Assembly (NCBI GenBank): GCA_030560485.1
Contig: JAKTTS010000054.1
Span: 1 to 48,770, forward strand
Reading direction: 5' to 3'
DNA length: 48,770 nucleotides
From: Ascoidea tarda (nom. inval.)
Taxonomy: Eukaryota; Ascomycota; Saccharomycetes; Ascoideales; Ascoideaceae
Shown here: positions 11,501 to 20,547 of the stretch, piece after piece
Numbering within the stretch: the stretch's first letter is position 1
Layout: each line of letters starts with the position of its first letter
The notes under the pieces: model-generated
What the model saw: the letters and a program-made list of their open reading frames with translations, nothing else
The model's database searches: none
What the model was told of the DNA's origin: nothing
Translations under genes and position numbers: made by a program

Positions 11501-13080
11501 TTGAAAGATACACTGATATAGGGCCACCCAGCTTGACCAGCAACAAATATGTTTATTTATTAAGAAGACTTTTACGTTCAGAACCTATAAAAGCTATTAA
11601 TTATCCAGATGCTGTAGCTTATATCCTAGATCCTAATGGGAATAACAGCAATAGGAGTTTGGAATATCTTTTGTATTGGAAGCCGGTTTGTCCTATTGAT
11701 GCTATAAATTTCTTTTTACCACCATATGATGAAAATTCGTATGTTCTTCAATATACAATGAGGGCGTTGGAAAGCCATGATGTTAATTTAACTTTTTTTT
11801 ACGTTCCTCAAATCGTACAAGCATTGAGATTTGATAAAAAAGGATATGTTGCAAGATTCATTTTAGAAACTGCTCAGATCAGTCAACTTTTTGCTCATCA
11901 AATTATTTGGAATATGCTTGCAAATAGTTACAAGGATGAAGACTCCTTGTTTCCAGATGATATCAAGCCGGTGTTGGATGATATTTCTAACAAAATGGTT
12001 AAGTCGTTCAATAAAACTGATTTTGCTTTTTATGAGAAGGAATTTTCGTTTTTTAATGAAGTAACATCAATTTCAGGAAAACTCAAACCTTATATCAAGA
12101 AATCCAAAGGTGAGAAAAAAATTAAAATAGATGAAGAAATGAAGAAAATAGTAGTCAAGTCTGGAGTTTATCTACCAAGTAATCCAGATGGTGTTGTTAT
12201 TAATATCAACCGTACATCAGGTAAGCCATTGCAGTCTCATGCTAAAGCTCCATTCATGGCAACATTCAGAATTAAAAAAGAAGTTGAAGACTACGATGAA
12301 GAAGAGAATGTCAGAATTTCATATGTTGAAAAATGGCAAAGTGCCATCTTTAAAGTGGGTGATGATTGTCGACAGGATGTTTTAGCATTACAATTAATTT
12401 CTGTTTTCAGAACGATTTGGGCTGTTAATGGCTTGGATCTATATGTTTTCCCTTATAGAGTCACTGCTACTGCTCCTGGATGTGGTGTAATTGATGTTTT
12501 GCCTAACTCGATTTCACGAGATATGTTGGGTAGAGAAGCAGTTAATGGGTTATATGAATACTTTGTGACGAAATTTGGGCCTGAAGATACAATTGCATAT
12601 CAGCAAGCCCGTAATAATCTTGTCAAGTCGTTGGCAGCCTACTCAATAATTTCCTATTTACTTCAGTTTAAAGACAGACACAATGGTAACATTATGTATG
12701 ACGATCAAGGACATATATTACACATTGATTTTGGATTTTGCTTTGATATTACTCCTGGTGGTGTTAGATTTGAAGCTGCTCCATTCAAGCTAACTCATGA
12801 AATGATCCAGGTTATGGGAGGTAGTAACCAAACTCAAGCCTTCAAGTGGTTTGAAGAGCTCTGTGTGAAGGGTTATTTGGCGACAAGACCTCATATGGAA
12901 ACCATCGTTAAATGTGTTTTGCCAATGCTTCAAANNNNNNNNNNAGCCAGGTTTGTTCCAACCAAGAGTGTAAAGGCTGCAGCTTTGTATATGAGAAAAA
13001 TGATTCGGAAAAGTATGGAGAGTTATTACACAAAAGGTTATGATGAATTTCAAAGACTCACAAATGGAATTCCTTATTAA
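5548..13080 (+). CDS. STT4: Phosphatidylinositol 4-kinase type III alpha, Stt4
   Basis: Stt4 makes PI4P from phosphatidylinositol at the plasma membrane, feeding PI(4,5)P2 synthesis and cell-wall/actin signalling; its partners in yeast are Ypp1 and Efr3. The frame gives 2510 codons, longer than the ~1900 of S. cerevisiae, mainly from Asn/Ser/Asp-rich inserts in the N-terminal 900 residues. The helical (PIK) region lies at about 1960-2130. The lipid-kinase domain fills about 2220-2510: catalytic-loop DRHNGN starting at Asp2376, DFG at Asp2394, and a C-terminus ending YDEFQRLTNGIPY, the PI4K-alpha signature. Ten Ns interrupt the kinase C-lobe at 12935-12944; the frame is kept across them but family comparison suggests residues are missing. 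C-ending codons are common in the first ~800 codons and scarce later. Ends with TAA. Confidence 0.96.
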   Translation: MAIFSPSIAPSNSSSIRLKSLYSILKLSLLSNASTNFENNYSNFYKLINNLNSSIQRNSPKNKKTSTTIPIIISINDLELLIVLSKSINLLEKNNNFKKNLDLIEILLNLFNLLLKNLSTNNLRFNKNISNLNLNLNPFFKISLLLINSINQTIYYLHNYLSNEKKLKIKFKFKKSLLYDKEQESGKKNTQNAQKNTTSPNTQNSQDSQNSQNSQDSQDSQDTHLNVQKLFNFSNDILINYLSNLSQFIEESPNLNLYFQLFALLLSFSNHSKVLVLNINNTNQNFNSNSNSKHKSTPNSNLNIIDSITTNNNKSQNKEKIASAYDFGDYFNEEDEYDANDDDENYQNQDMNINDLKININNYSNINNLNVYQNLTSVLFRNKNLILFQNLNNLISSSSFLSNLEIFISNIYNPIDTTNIITIQTPNADYMDTNNTNINTNIENSFVNEYLNIDPSNEIDLKYLLEFNLYFYKSNKLFTDKHIRNYENPNIRNENINKDNNDLDSNYDNEIIYDENVTDFSSLLFLKYLNSIKLNILLDITNIKLLNKSPTNFKSKLFSEYKLNSKKNQKNQQKKRSLIETLVYLKFKENDFVPNDQFSSSNINLNSDINNSNPQLIDDVLSINSESNYDNTSIFTTNSSSSIYQNYKSSNDLTQNELNLCKFIFLTSMDDLWILQNGSYSNSLTINLDSLERIHLIFKNKSLLLEIFQIGFFTKILSNEFIIDNLLERNLLVNTETSKLNTSDDNTTDTDDFSDVNDYNDNNELINPSLSFNILGFLSLLSFHPDNNKIPGLITRKLSLLIFDNPFLSFNKILKKSLYCISLAFKRSSTANFQGFMELNGNFQKDDLIVGAIYSIINMLTIDDEHLDEINPIDGITLRKPKITRTGIEELLPPNTTVTNSVNSIDKPDIKQSKRTSKKSSKQNLKSDEKFYDVFSDHNDTYVDKKIESIFSNSIRTIIELTTNYNQMDITLLVISILSQKFNFPSLNSDEISNNEIKKTKSKKSSSTSRATSPVKQVQGFLISSRSRKVSALSKCLNILILKNLYKIINVLFFDFKNLSLLLKFYNTVFNSAVKINDKDYMNEVINSRCQISYILKQNFFLSDEEFDDFAKKYDKEKIYGRRHSFVADTALLLKNKKNKSNTKLDSIVDENRNLIYDLSSSNINPAYVFYMHELLNQIIIKGDVENFNQHRSHGEISEIGKEISLYLKPLAVLLPSPSPSNKESPLAIDYFDQKTTDLFRNIWFNMVVHGYFINAKITKIFEKELKIIAYNSPPLACESFYQNNETSLDLNTVLRRGSSHHNVKDQKDNIEDFVDINSFEMKTISYPKLMFLSATILLESLRVESGIIHTNLAYLSDPSIRISNLEKFLKDIILTNCGRLIKNIKSKGLARSNYSNSFPISLISNELNELLILCCNKNLDLQDIAFKSSDVLIKKFPTFLCNENTLFTLLNLLSLLFESVMNLSENRYDPAFEFYLVSTVNKTKILRSLLLSDSLDWRYATLEKFYKKSKEWIKIVLMKSGFDVKSLLQSYISVNASVENENIKKATNTYNAEIQFGVSFAMEMISVILPSDKEHYNITSFSKNFSLLEKIYTMSGFLSTYNISSNLRGLGNVFGSKFSKENSNHLIQSNQKSCFSQSFSHFSQLRYRVIDILKYLDENSHRTTLMKEDLIILLLEDLSNTIISNSLPAYNGELLRYIVDIPYEIFKPSITKYAISHWLILSKKLSKNNQSLLLSLILFNFRKTVLMKKGMYDSNMELVGAEFSKMEYAPSNKKEISHNAAVVNNNFKNHLLLIRLLQSNFYSVLYQGSHVLREFNYTILVALENLKEASLHPFSRMLRFELIKLSLDVFSFNMKVGSKKFSYELFDLILNAALSWFKVKASWPLGNNLLKIKTDMNLLIEVGLIIKNLAFVKSFSKNMLSILSAKRDLLLLFMDNEISNMSIWLTPLDPQDASGMLLDSDLTINESLIRQSFALNPILAINLIERYTDIGPPSLTSNKYVYLLRRLLRSEPIKAINYPDAVAYILDPNGNNSNRSLEYLLYWKPVCPIDAINFFLPPYDENSYVLQYTMRALESHDVNLTFFYVPQIVQALRFDKKGYVARFILETAQISQLFAHQIIWNMLANSYKDEDSLFPDDIKPVLDDISNKMVKSFNKTDFAFYEKEFSFFNEVTSISGKLKPYIKKSKGEKKIKIDEEMKKIVVKSGVYLPSNPDGVVININRTSGKPLQSHAKAPFMATFRIKKEVEDYDEEENVRISYVEKWQSAIFKVGDDCRQDVLALQLISVFRTIWAVNGLDLYVFPYRVTATAPGCGVIDVLPNSISRDMLGREAVNGLYEYFVTKFGPEDTIAYQQARNNLVKSLAAYSIISYLLQFKDRHNGNIMYDDQGHILHIDFGFCFDITPGGVRFEAAPFKLTHEMIQVMGGSNQTQAFKWFEELCVKGYLATRPHMETIVKCVLPMLQXXXXARFVPTKSVKAAALYMRKMIRKSMESYYTKGYDEFQRLTNGIPY
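6157..6210. repeat. 9-bp tandem repeat coding (N/D)SQ x6 in STT4
   Basis: Six head-to-tail 9-bp units of the form (A/G)ACTCTCA(A/G), in frame with STT4 codons 204-221, giving NSQ or DSQ each time. It lies in the poorly conserved N-terminal part, so it is probably a disordered linker that grew by unit duplication. Confidence 0.9.
12935..12944. other. Assembly gap (10 N) inside the STT4 kinase domain
   Basis: A run of ten Ns lies between the codons for PMLQ and ARFVPTK. In Stt4/PI4K-alpha proteins this stretch normally carries a conserved Ser-Gly-Leu-Pro-Cys-Phe segment and a basic helix, about 15 residues, whereas only 4 undetermined codons fit here. The gap is therefore probably a fixed-size placeholder and not a measured length. 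Confidence 0.9.
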
Positions 13081-13579
13081 TTTTGTACCATCTTTTTATA
13101 TTTTCTTTGTTGTTTTTTTTATTTTGATTACTTTGTTTGTTTTTGTTTTGTTTTATTTTGTTACCTTTTGTTTTCGTTTACTTTAATCCACTTGTTATTC
13201 ATCTGTTTTCGTTTGATCTTGTTTTAATTTGTTAATCTACTATAATAAAAGGTCTTTTACAAACACAGTTTTAATAAGCAGCTCTATTGAAAAATTTAAA
13301 AAAGTTAAATCGCATTAATTTGTATATAGCAAATATTTTTATCATATATTAATTGATTATAATAGATTTTTCATTCTATAAAAGACTAAATTGGAAACGA
13401 ACTGAAAAGAATTTACATGTAAAAAAACTGAATAAAAAAATAAAGGAAGTAAAGTTAAATCGCAGAAAAAGAAACTTTTAATGATTTGTTTGGCTATTAA
13501 TAGTTATAGATGGAAAGAGCAACGTATAAATGTAGAACAATAAAAAAGCAACTAAGCACAGCAATGGATATAAAGAGAC
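13081..13579. other. Convergent STT4 / ACE2-like 3' spacer
   Basis: AT-rich 3' flanks of two convergent genes. The STT4 side is strongly T-rich (13081-13240), typical of a yeast 3' UTR. AATAAA-like signals occur near 13238-13250 and 13430-13445. Nothing else recognised. A plus-strand frame starting at 13510 runs antisense into the ACE2-like gene and is treated as a shadow. Confidence 0.4.
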
Positions 13580-15712
13580 TTACTCAAAAGACTGATATGA
13601 AAGAGGTTGGTCGAGATACATTTGATGATTATCTGAATGGGGAGTTGATGGAGCAGATTCGAAGTTTGGGGATAAAGAATGAGTCTGATACATATGATTA
13701 TGGCTTTTATCATCTTGAAAGCTATCAAAACCCATTTCAGTAACCAACTGTTCTTGAACTTCCAAAGGTAGAGGATGTTTTCTTGGTCTGCCTCTCTTTT
13801 TAGAAGGTTTCTTAACATACCCTTCGACCTGTACACCACCCAAGCAGATATTTCTTAATTTGTGTCTTTTTAGAGCATCGACTCTGCAAAAGGTCTTTCC
13901 ACATTCACAGAATATTTCATTTTGGTTCCTCAAATGAATCTTTTGGTGTCTATTAAGATCGTGTTGTCTGACAAAGGCCTTGCCACAACATGGATATGGG
14001 CAAGAGAATGGTTTATCACTTAAATGGGTCTGGATATGAGATCTTATATTGTATCTTCTGGTGAAAACTTTACCACAGTTATTGTAGTTGCAAATAAAAG
14101 TCTTTTTGTCAGTTGGACCAGTTATATATTTATCGATTTCCCCTGGAGGTAGAGTGGATATCTTGAAGGCCTTATTGCGTCTGAGTTTTGGTTTTAAGTG
14201 ATCTTTGCTATTTAAATGTTTTTCAAAATCAGAGGCTTCAATCTGTTCCCAAGCCAATTGCCTCAATTGGGGTCTATGAGCATTGCAGTTGTTGTAATTG
14301 GAGGTATTGATTTGCTGAGCAGATAGTAATTTTGTTGGTGAGGAAGGAGGGTTGGCAGATCTTTGCGAGGGCAAAGATATCGATAAAGAACTGGATTTGA
14401 TGTAGTTGGTGTTATTACTGGGGCTGGATTGAAATTCTAGTTGCTGTTGCTGTTGGTTCAATAAGCTATCAGAGTTGATGGGAAGAGGAATTCCATTGAA
14501 GTAAGAAGATGGTTTAATTGGAGAAGTTTGAGACAGCTGTTGGTTTTGAAACGACGGCAAAAGCAGTTGAGAGTAATTGTCAGGGGAAGCTGTGATTATT
14601 CCCTTGGGCATTGATTCGATGTTTTGAATGGAGGAATAGTCATTGTTGATGTTGTTATTTGAGGACAATATGTAATTGTGCTGTTCATTGACATTTTGGG
14701 GGAACTTGTAGTTGCTTGGAGTGGTTGATGTGTTTGTGTAATCGGTGGCAATATTGTTATTATCGTTGTTGTTGATCTTGTTTGAGCTGTTTTCGTTGCT
14801 CATGTTGAAATTAGTATTGGCTTTTAGTTGGTCGTTGATTTTATTGATGTCCATTGATGGTTCATTGGTGAGTTCTATTTGCAATTGCATTTTTTGTAAG
14901 TCTAGCAACTGTTGTAATTGCTGTAGCTGTTGCATTCTTACAGCCTGTTGGATCATTTCTTGATTGAAATTGACGTTGTTTGGATTGAGATTATTGAGAT
15001 TGAAGTTATTGAGATTGTTGAGGTTGTTAATATTATTAATATTAAGGTTAATGTTATTAAGATCATTAATATTAGTGAAATTATTTATATTGTTGAGGTT
15101 ATTGAGATTTTCAAGACTCTCAAGATTTTCGAGACTATTGATATTATCATAATTGTTGTTATTGAGAATGGTATGATAATCGGGGTTGTTTAAATTTGAA
15201 TTTATGGATAAGTTTGACAAGGGCAAAGAAAGAGAGCCAGACGATTCATGTTGATTATTGTTTTCCATAGAGGTAGAGATTGGTAATTGTTTGTTATCAT
15301 TTGAGTAATTCTCGGGTATTAAATTGTTGGAAACTAAATTTTTATCATTATTATTAATGTTAGTGTTAGCATTTGCACTAAAGCTGTTGTTGTGATTGCG
15401 GCTATGATTATGACTATGGTTATGATTATGGTTGTGATTATGATTATTATTATTATTATTGTTTAAAAATTGATCAAGATCATTTGGATTTGGAACAGAG
15501 TCCATATTGTTTAAATATTGAGCAATATCATTAGGTATAACTTGGAACTGATTCAAAGAAGGTGGATCTAAAAGAATATTTGAGACAGAAGTTGGGTTTA
15601 TTAATGGATCAAAGCTATTTACGTTTGAAGACATTAAAATATCAGGATCAAAATGGTTGATATTGTTGATATTGTTGATATTATTATAGTTTGGAAATGC
15701 TTTGGTAGTCAT
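13580..15712 (-). CDS. ACE2: C2H2 zinc-finger transcription factor of the Ace2/Swi5 family
   Basis: Ace2/Swi5 factors enter the nucleus at mitotic exit and switch on daughter-cell and G1 genes such as those for septum-degrading enzymes. The 710-residue product has three fingers near the C-terminus: finger 1 Cys541, Cys546, His559, His563; finger 2 Cys571, Cys576, His589, His593; finger 3 Cys602-x-Cys604, His617, Cys623. The odd C-x-C...H-x5-C third finger followed by a basic KKRGRPRKHPLP stretch is the Swi5/Ace2 hallmark. Two full CDK consensus sites, Ser397-Pro-Ile-Lys and Ser458-Pro-Thr-Lys, lie before the fingers, in line with the CDK-controlled localisation known for the family. The rest is Asn-rich with His/Asn repeats. 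Whether it corresponds to Ace2 or Swi5 cannot be decided; outside the genome-duplicated yeasts one gene often covers both. A 4.9-kb spacer lies upstream. Confidence 0.9.
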   Translation of the reverse strand: MTTKAFPNYNNINNINNINHFDPDILMSSNVNSFDPLINPTSVSNILLDPPSLNQFQVIPNDIAQYLNNMDSVPNPNDLDQFLNNNNNNNHNHNHNHNHSHNHSRNHNNSFSANANTNINNNDKNLVSNNLIPENYSNDNKQLPISTSMENNNQHESSGSLSLPLSNLSINSNLNNPDYHTILNNNNYDNINSLENLESLENLNNLNNINNFTNINDLNNINLNINNINNLNNLNNFNLNNLNPNNVNFNQEMIQQAVRMQQLQQLQQLLDLQKMQLQIELTNEPSMDINKINDQLKANTNFNMSNENSSNKINNNDNNNIATDYTNTSTTPSNYKFPQNVNEQHNYILSSNNNINNDYSSIQNIESMPKGIITASPDNYSQLLLPSFQNQQLSQTSPIKPSSYFNGIPLPINSDSLLNQQQQQLEFQSSPSNNTNYIKSSSLSISLPSQRSANPPSSPTKLLSAQQINTSNYNNCNAHRPQLRQLAWEQIEASDFEKHLNSKDHLKPKLRRNKAFKISTLPPGEIDKYITGPTDKKTFICNYNNCGKVFTRRYNIRSHIQTHLSDKPFSCPYPCCGKAFVRQHDLNRHQKIHLRNQNEIFCECGKTFCRVDALKRHKLRNICLGGVQVEGYVKKPSKKRGRPRKHPLPLEVQEQLVTEMGFDSFQDDKSHNHMYQTHSLSPNFESAPSTPHSDNHQMYLDQPLSYQSFE

Positions 15713-16689
15713 TTTGGGTTTATTATTATTATTATTATTATTTGTTGTTTATTTATAATTATAATGATGGTTATTATTAATGATTATCGAGGATTAAATA
15801 ATGGATATTAGATAATATGGGTATTTTAAGAGAAGAAAATAGCTAAAAATTTGTTGGAATTAAAATTTGATATTCTAAACTTGTATATATGTATTAGTTT
15901 AAAAACAAGTCAAAATGAGGGTTAAGTTTTTTTAATGGGTTTTTTTTTAAGTTGATGATGGTAAATTTGTAATAATGAAAGAATATGCTAATTTTAATCG
16001 ATTAAAAAACCAATATCGAAAATCTGACAGATGATTACGATCAGATCTAATTTACTTGTTAAAGTATAAAGCTGTACTAGCAAACAGATGGCACTATTCT
16101 ATTCTTTGATATGAAATTTAAAGATTAGAGTGAATTTTGAAATTCAGAAAATGCAAATCCTTTTTATTTTTTATTTAATTTGTTTTGTGAAACAGTGTTG
16201 AAGTTTAAATCAAAATGACAGATGAAAATCTTTTTTTAAAAAAAAACAAAAATGCCTTTAAATTGGATGATTGAGGATAGAGATGCAAGGGTGTCTGAGA
16301 CAATTTGAGCACTATGGAAGAAGTCAATTGCAATATTAGACAATAAGTATGACAGTTTTGAGCCTTAACTTGAAAAAACTATAAGATACTGCAGAAAGGA
16401 TTAGAAGGTGAATAAAAGTAGAGGCAAAGGTAAAATAAAATGAAGGAAATGAAAAGAAAAGAGAAACAGGGCAGAGAAGAAGTGGAAAGCAGTCAGATTA
16501 TATACATCTTCGCAGTTGAAAGTCATTTCAGTTTCAAATAGATTCATTTCAAATTCAATTGCAGTGTGCACCGAAGGTTACTAGAACAATCGCCAAATAT
16601 AATTGAATTGATACAGAAAAATACCCATTCGAGCAAGAAATAAATACTTCTCATTACCTTTCTTTATTCTCTCTGTTTTGCTCAAATTG

Positions 16690-17010
16690 AATTCTGTTCT
16701 CCAATGCCCGATTTGGCTTCTGGCTCAAGCTCAAGCTCAGAGCCAGTGTTGCGGTGCGGGCCGCTGCCGCGCAGAAAATTCCATCAGCACGCGCTCTGCG
16801 GCACTGCATGCGTGGATGTGCCGCAAAGAGCGCCGCAGCCGTTTGCAAACAGGGTAGGCATCCGCTGCGAGCGCTGTTCGGTTCCATCGCCCTGGATGTC
16901 TAATGCGCTACACTGTATGCTACCGTAGTCATGGCGCTTGATGTTCGCTTTTTGACCGCTGGATGATGCAGCTCTGCCTCAGAGCTGCAGAAACACTGTT
17001 TTCTATATAC
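16690..17010. promoter_or_regulatory. GC-rich island ~1 kb upstream of the ACE2-like gene
   Basis: About 320 bp of clearly higher GC content than its surroundings, rich in GCCGC, TGCGG and GCTC motifs, with CpG-containing words throughout. Both strands have uninterrupted frames, so no coding claim is made. It resembles the other upstream GC islands of this window in composition. Confidence 0.45.
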
Positions 17011-17393
17011 TGGAAGGCCAGTGAATTTGTTTTGTAGCTTTTTGCTGCTTTTTCCAAAAAACTCTCTTTGCTTTGGATTTGTTGAGTCTGTGGAACAAAA
17101 CAGCTAACTTCCTATGCTCTTACTTTTACCACACCTCTGCGCCAATAATTTCATATATTCTCTGAGATCCTCTCCAAAGCACTAAATACCATCGGTTTAT
17201 TGTCTTTGGTTTGTGTCTGGTCTACGGCTTTGAGGTCTTTTTTTGTATTTCCAATGTTTCCAATATTCCGTTTATTTGATTTGTTTCTATCATTTTGGCT
17301 TCCTTTGCCATTAAGGTTTTGTTAAAAAGAACAAAAGGAAGTCTGAAAACAAAAAACTGAAAACATGGAAAACTGAAAAATTGAAAAAATTAC

Positions 17394-17428
17394 AAAATTA
17401 AAAATTAAAAATTAAAAATTAAAAATTA
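17394..17428. repeat. AAAATTA heptamer x5
   Basis: Five perfect head-to-tail copies of the 7-bp unit AAAATTA in the AT-rich upstream region of the ACE2-like gene. Purely a simple repeat; no function visible. Confidence 0.9.
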
Positions 17429-20024
17429 TAAAATATACTATTGTCCTTATTTCCCAGTAATACATCTCTCGATTGTAGGCCCATCCATTTGAATCCCATA
17501 AACAACTGCTCTTGTATTATCGTAATCTTACCATTGACCGTCAAATAAAACAACAAGTGAAAATCAATCAATATTACCATAAATTGGCAATTTTATTTTA
17601 TCAATTACTGAAAACCCCAAGATTTACGAAAACAAAAAATCTGATTAAACTTAAACTTATTTGAACAGTGCTTCCAAATTTTGTTATCTTGAATTAATGC
17701 TTCTCATCTAGTAATTGGCAAACCATTAGTACTAATTTTATTGGCAAACAATCTCACAAATATCAAACTACTTTCTCAAAGAAGTTTATAGCAGACCAAA
17801 AAAAGATATCTTTGAATTCTTAAATACTACACTTAATTAGGTCTAATTCAGTTACTTATTTACTTATTTACTATCGGCTCTTTAATATCCACAACATTTA
17901 CCTTGTTTTCCTTTTCGTTAATTTTAAAATTAAACACTTCTTTCTCTGACAAGATCTATTTGCTTGCTTTCCTAATTCGGCAATATTTTCTGTCTTTATC
18001 AAGTTGGTTTTTTTTCTTAAAACAGATTTATCTCCAACTCTTTTATTTTTATTATCGTAATTGTGTTTATTCGTCACAATTATTCATCATGGTCATTATT
18101 CACCACATATTAATTACCATTTATCAATTATAACAAGCAACGTTATATATATGATTTATCAAACCTCTTTTGTACTCTTTCTATAACTATTTGGTACTCT
18201 TGCACTATCTTATCTTTTGTATTTGTAACATTTTGGTCTCATTTGGATTAGACAAGTTAATTATTTATATTCTTTTAGCAAATTCATTAAAAAAATATCC
18301 CAATTATTAAAAATACCTATTAGAAAAAGCCTGGAGCAATTTAATCTTATTAATTTCATTTGTTTAAATTATTTCATTCACCTTATTCATTTTATCAAAT
18401 GAAACAATCGTTCATCACCATTTTCGTTTCATAATTTGTTTAGTTTTCGAAAATTAATTGCTCATTTTAATCGATTCTTTTATCAATTAATCTACTAACT
18501 TATCTCTTTTGGTTGAATCTATCATTTTTTTAAGAAAAAATAAAAAAAAACAAAAAAAAATATTAATTAAAACTGCAATAAAAAAAAATCAATAAGTTAA
18601 ACTATTATTATAATTCCAAAAAAGAAAGTTTCTCTTGTAATTAATTATATATTCCATAGAAAACTGAAGTTAAATTGAAATTTTATTTGTTTCTTCCTTC
18701 TAATTATAATTTATTTTTAATAATATTAATTCTCTTTCTATGTTCATTATTCATTTGTCTTCTTATTCATTTCATAATTAATCCATCCATCAATTTAATT
18801 ATTTACTTATTAATCAATTTGAGCCCATATGGTTCTAATTTATTTAATTTATAAGTCAGATTAGTTTCAAAAACTTTATTTGTTTCATTCTTTTTAATTC
18901 AAATTATAAATTATTATCTTAGGTCCATTTCTTTGTTTGCATCTTTTTTTCTTTCTCCAATTTTTATAAGTTTCTTTTCTTTGTAGATTATCTTAAGTTT
19001 TCCTGAATATTCAACTATAAATTAATCATGTTAAATTATTATATTTTTATTCTTTTTTATCTTTTTTTTTGCTTATGATTCTAATTAGAATATTCCAAAA
19101 AATTCAAAAACTAAAAAAAATTAAAGAAAGAAATATTTAAAACAAGGAAAAAATTATGCAATCAAAAAATTTAAAATGATTCAATTCTATTCAATTTTGC
19201 TTATTTTTATTCAATTTTACTCAGTTCTATCCAACTCTGCCCAGTTCTATCCAATTGTCTTTAGTTTAATTCAATAGTATTGCACTTGTATTTTCTTTTT
19301 TTTATATAAATTAACTCATGCTTTTTTTTTGCCTTTTTGAGTGATAACATTACTTGAAGATCATTCATTGAAATCATTTTAAATATAAGAAATAAGTTCA
19401 ATAATTTAATTCGTTTAAGCCAAATAATAATTAGGGATAACAACCAATCGAACGTTGTTTTATCTGATTTTCAAAAATTTAAATAAACAGAAAGCAGCAA
19501 ATCCTTGAAAGAAGGTTTCAAAGTTGAGGCAAAATATAATTGAAATAGTTTTATCTTTTGTCTTTTATCTTTCATTTATCAAAAAAAAATATACTTTTAG
19601 TAAGTTCAATTAGATTTAATTAGCATCTTTATATCTTTGTGAGCATCAAGAGGTTGGGATTGTGAAACATTACTTCTTTTAAGATCTGAGAACATTTTTG
19701 AAGAAAGAAAAAAAAACAAATTTGACTAATTTTCATAATCAATCTAGCAAATTTTGGAGATCAAAGAAAAGGTTTTGTTGATAAGTTAAAATTTCAAAGT
19801 AAGGTTAAATAATAAGAAAAGAAAAAAAAAATAAGAACACAAAAACAAAAGCAAAGTTTCCAATACCAAAATTCGTAATTATTTTTTAGTGTGATCTCAA
19901 TAATTTGATTATAAAGCAATCATAAAGCAGAGTAAAAGAAATAAATTATTATTTTATGAAATAGTTGTTTTAGTCCAAAACTTCCAGTTACAAATGAAAC
20001 AAAACCCAACCCAGGTAAATTAAT

Positions 20025-20513
20025 TCAAATATTATATAATAATTTTGAGAATATTTTTAAAGGCATACCATTCTCCAGTTCCATTAAGAAAATGTCAAAA
20101 ACCAACTGGAATCCAACAACAGTTTTCAAATTGGTTATTTTGTCGTTGGGACCTCTAGAAGTTGTGTCTCCAAAGCAGCATTTGCAAAGTTGAGCTCTTG
20201 AAGTTGAGTCTCTGATGCCATGACCAAGGAAATTTAGCGGCCCATCAGCCAAAACAATCAAAGTTGAAACCAGCTATCCATTTGCGAGCATTTTCTTTTC
20301 TTCTTTCTGTAAGCTAAGATCTTTGTAAACCACAGCACTCACAGGCTGAACCACAAAATTCAAAAGCACTTGCGTTTGGAGAGCACCAAATAAGTCCAAC
20401 AAAACAGCCATTACCTAGCCAAAAGTCTCAAAGGTTTTTCTCATAACTTCCTTCACCTCATTTCTCTTCAACACCTTCAACAACTCCAATTCAATAACTC
20501 CAAATGAGGTTTG
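20025..20513 (-). pseudogene. Unidentified coding relic with two in-frame TAG codons
   Basis: On the minus strand one frame runs from 20513 to 20025 (about 162 codons) interrupted only by TAG at 20417-20415 and at 20276-20274. The protein is well mixed in composition, not Asn-rich, and contains hydrophobic and charged segments (for example VMAVLLDLFGALQTQVLLNF and KEEKKMLANG). The first in-frame ATG is at 20444. Base composition is less AT-rich than the flanks. Random sequence this AT-rich should give a stop about every 15-20 codons, so coding origin is likely. I do not recognise the family. It could be a decayed gene, a readthrough gene or an exon-containing gene with unseen introns. It lies just downstream of the CCCH gene. 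Confidence 0.4.
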
Positions 20514-20547
20514 TTACGTAATCGTATATTTTGTGATTACATAATCA
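20514..20547. promoter_or_regulatory. TTACGTAA and near-palindrome TGATTACATAATCA
   Basis: TTACGTAA at 20514-20521 is a perfect bZIP-type site (Yap/CREB-like), and 20534-20547 has 6-bp arms TGATTA/TAATCA around CA. The two lie 12 bp apart immediately upstream of the relic frame on the minus strand and 85 bp past the CCCH stop, as a promoter element for the relic would. Confidence 0.35.

Larger units (their letters stand above)
15713..20024. promoter_or_regulatory. Long ACE2-like upstream region, no gene recognised
   Basis: About 4.3 kb, mostly very AT-rich. Exceptions are a GC-rich island at about 16690-17010, listed separately, and short simple repeats. Open frames at 16654-16928, 17903-18133 and 19261-19443 have no family resemblance, and those in the island are open on both strands at once. 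I see no tRNA or snRNA signature. Most likely it is the promoter and leader of the ACE2-like gene, which needs complex cell-cycle control, plus the 3' flank of whatever lay at 20.0-20.5 kb. Confidence 0.4.

Noticed and set aside
13510-13743. 77-codon plus-strand frame with reasonable composition
   Set aside because: It lies antisense to the C-terminal coding part of the ACE2-like gene. I see no family and no independent promoter.
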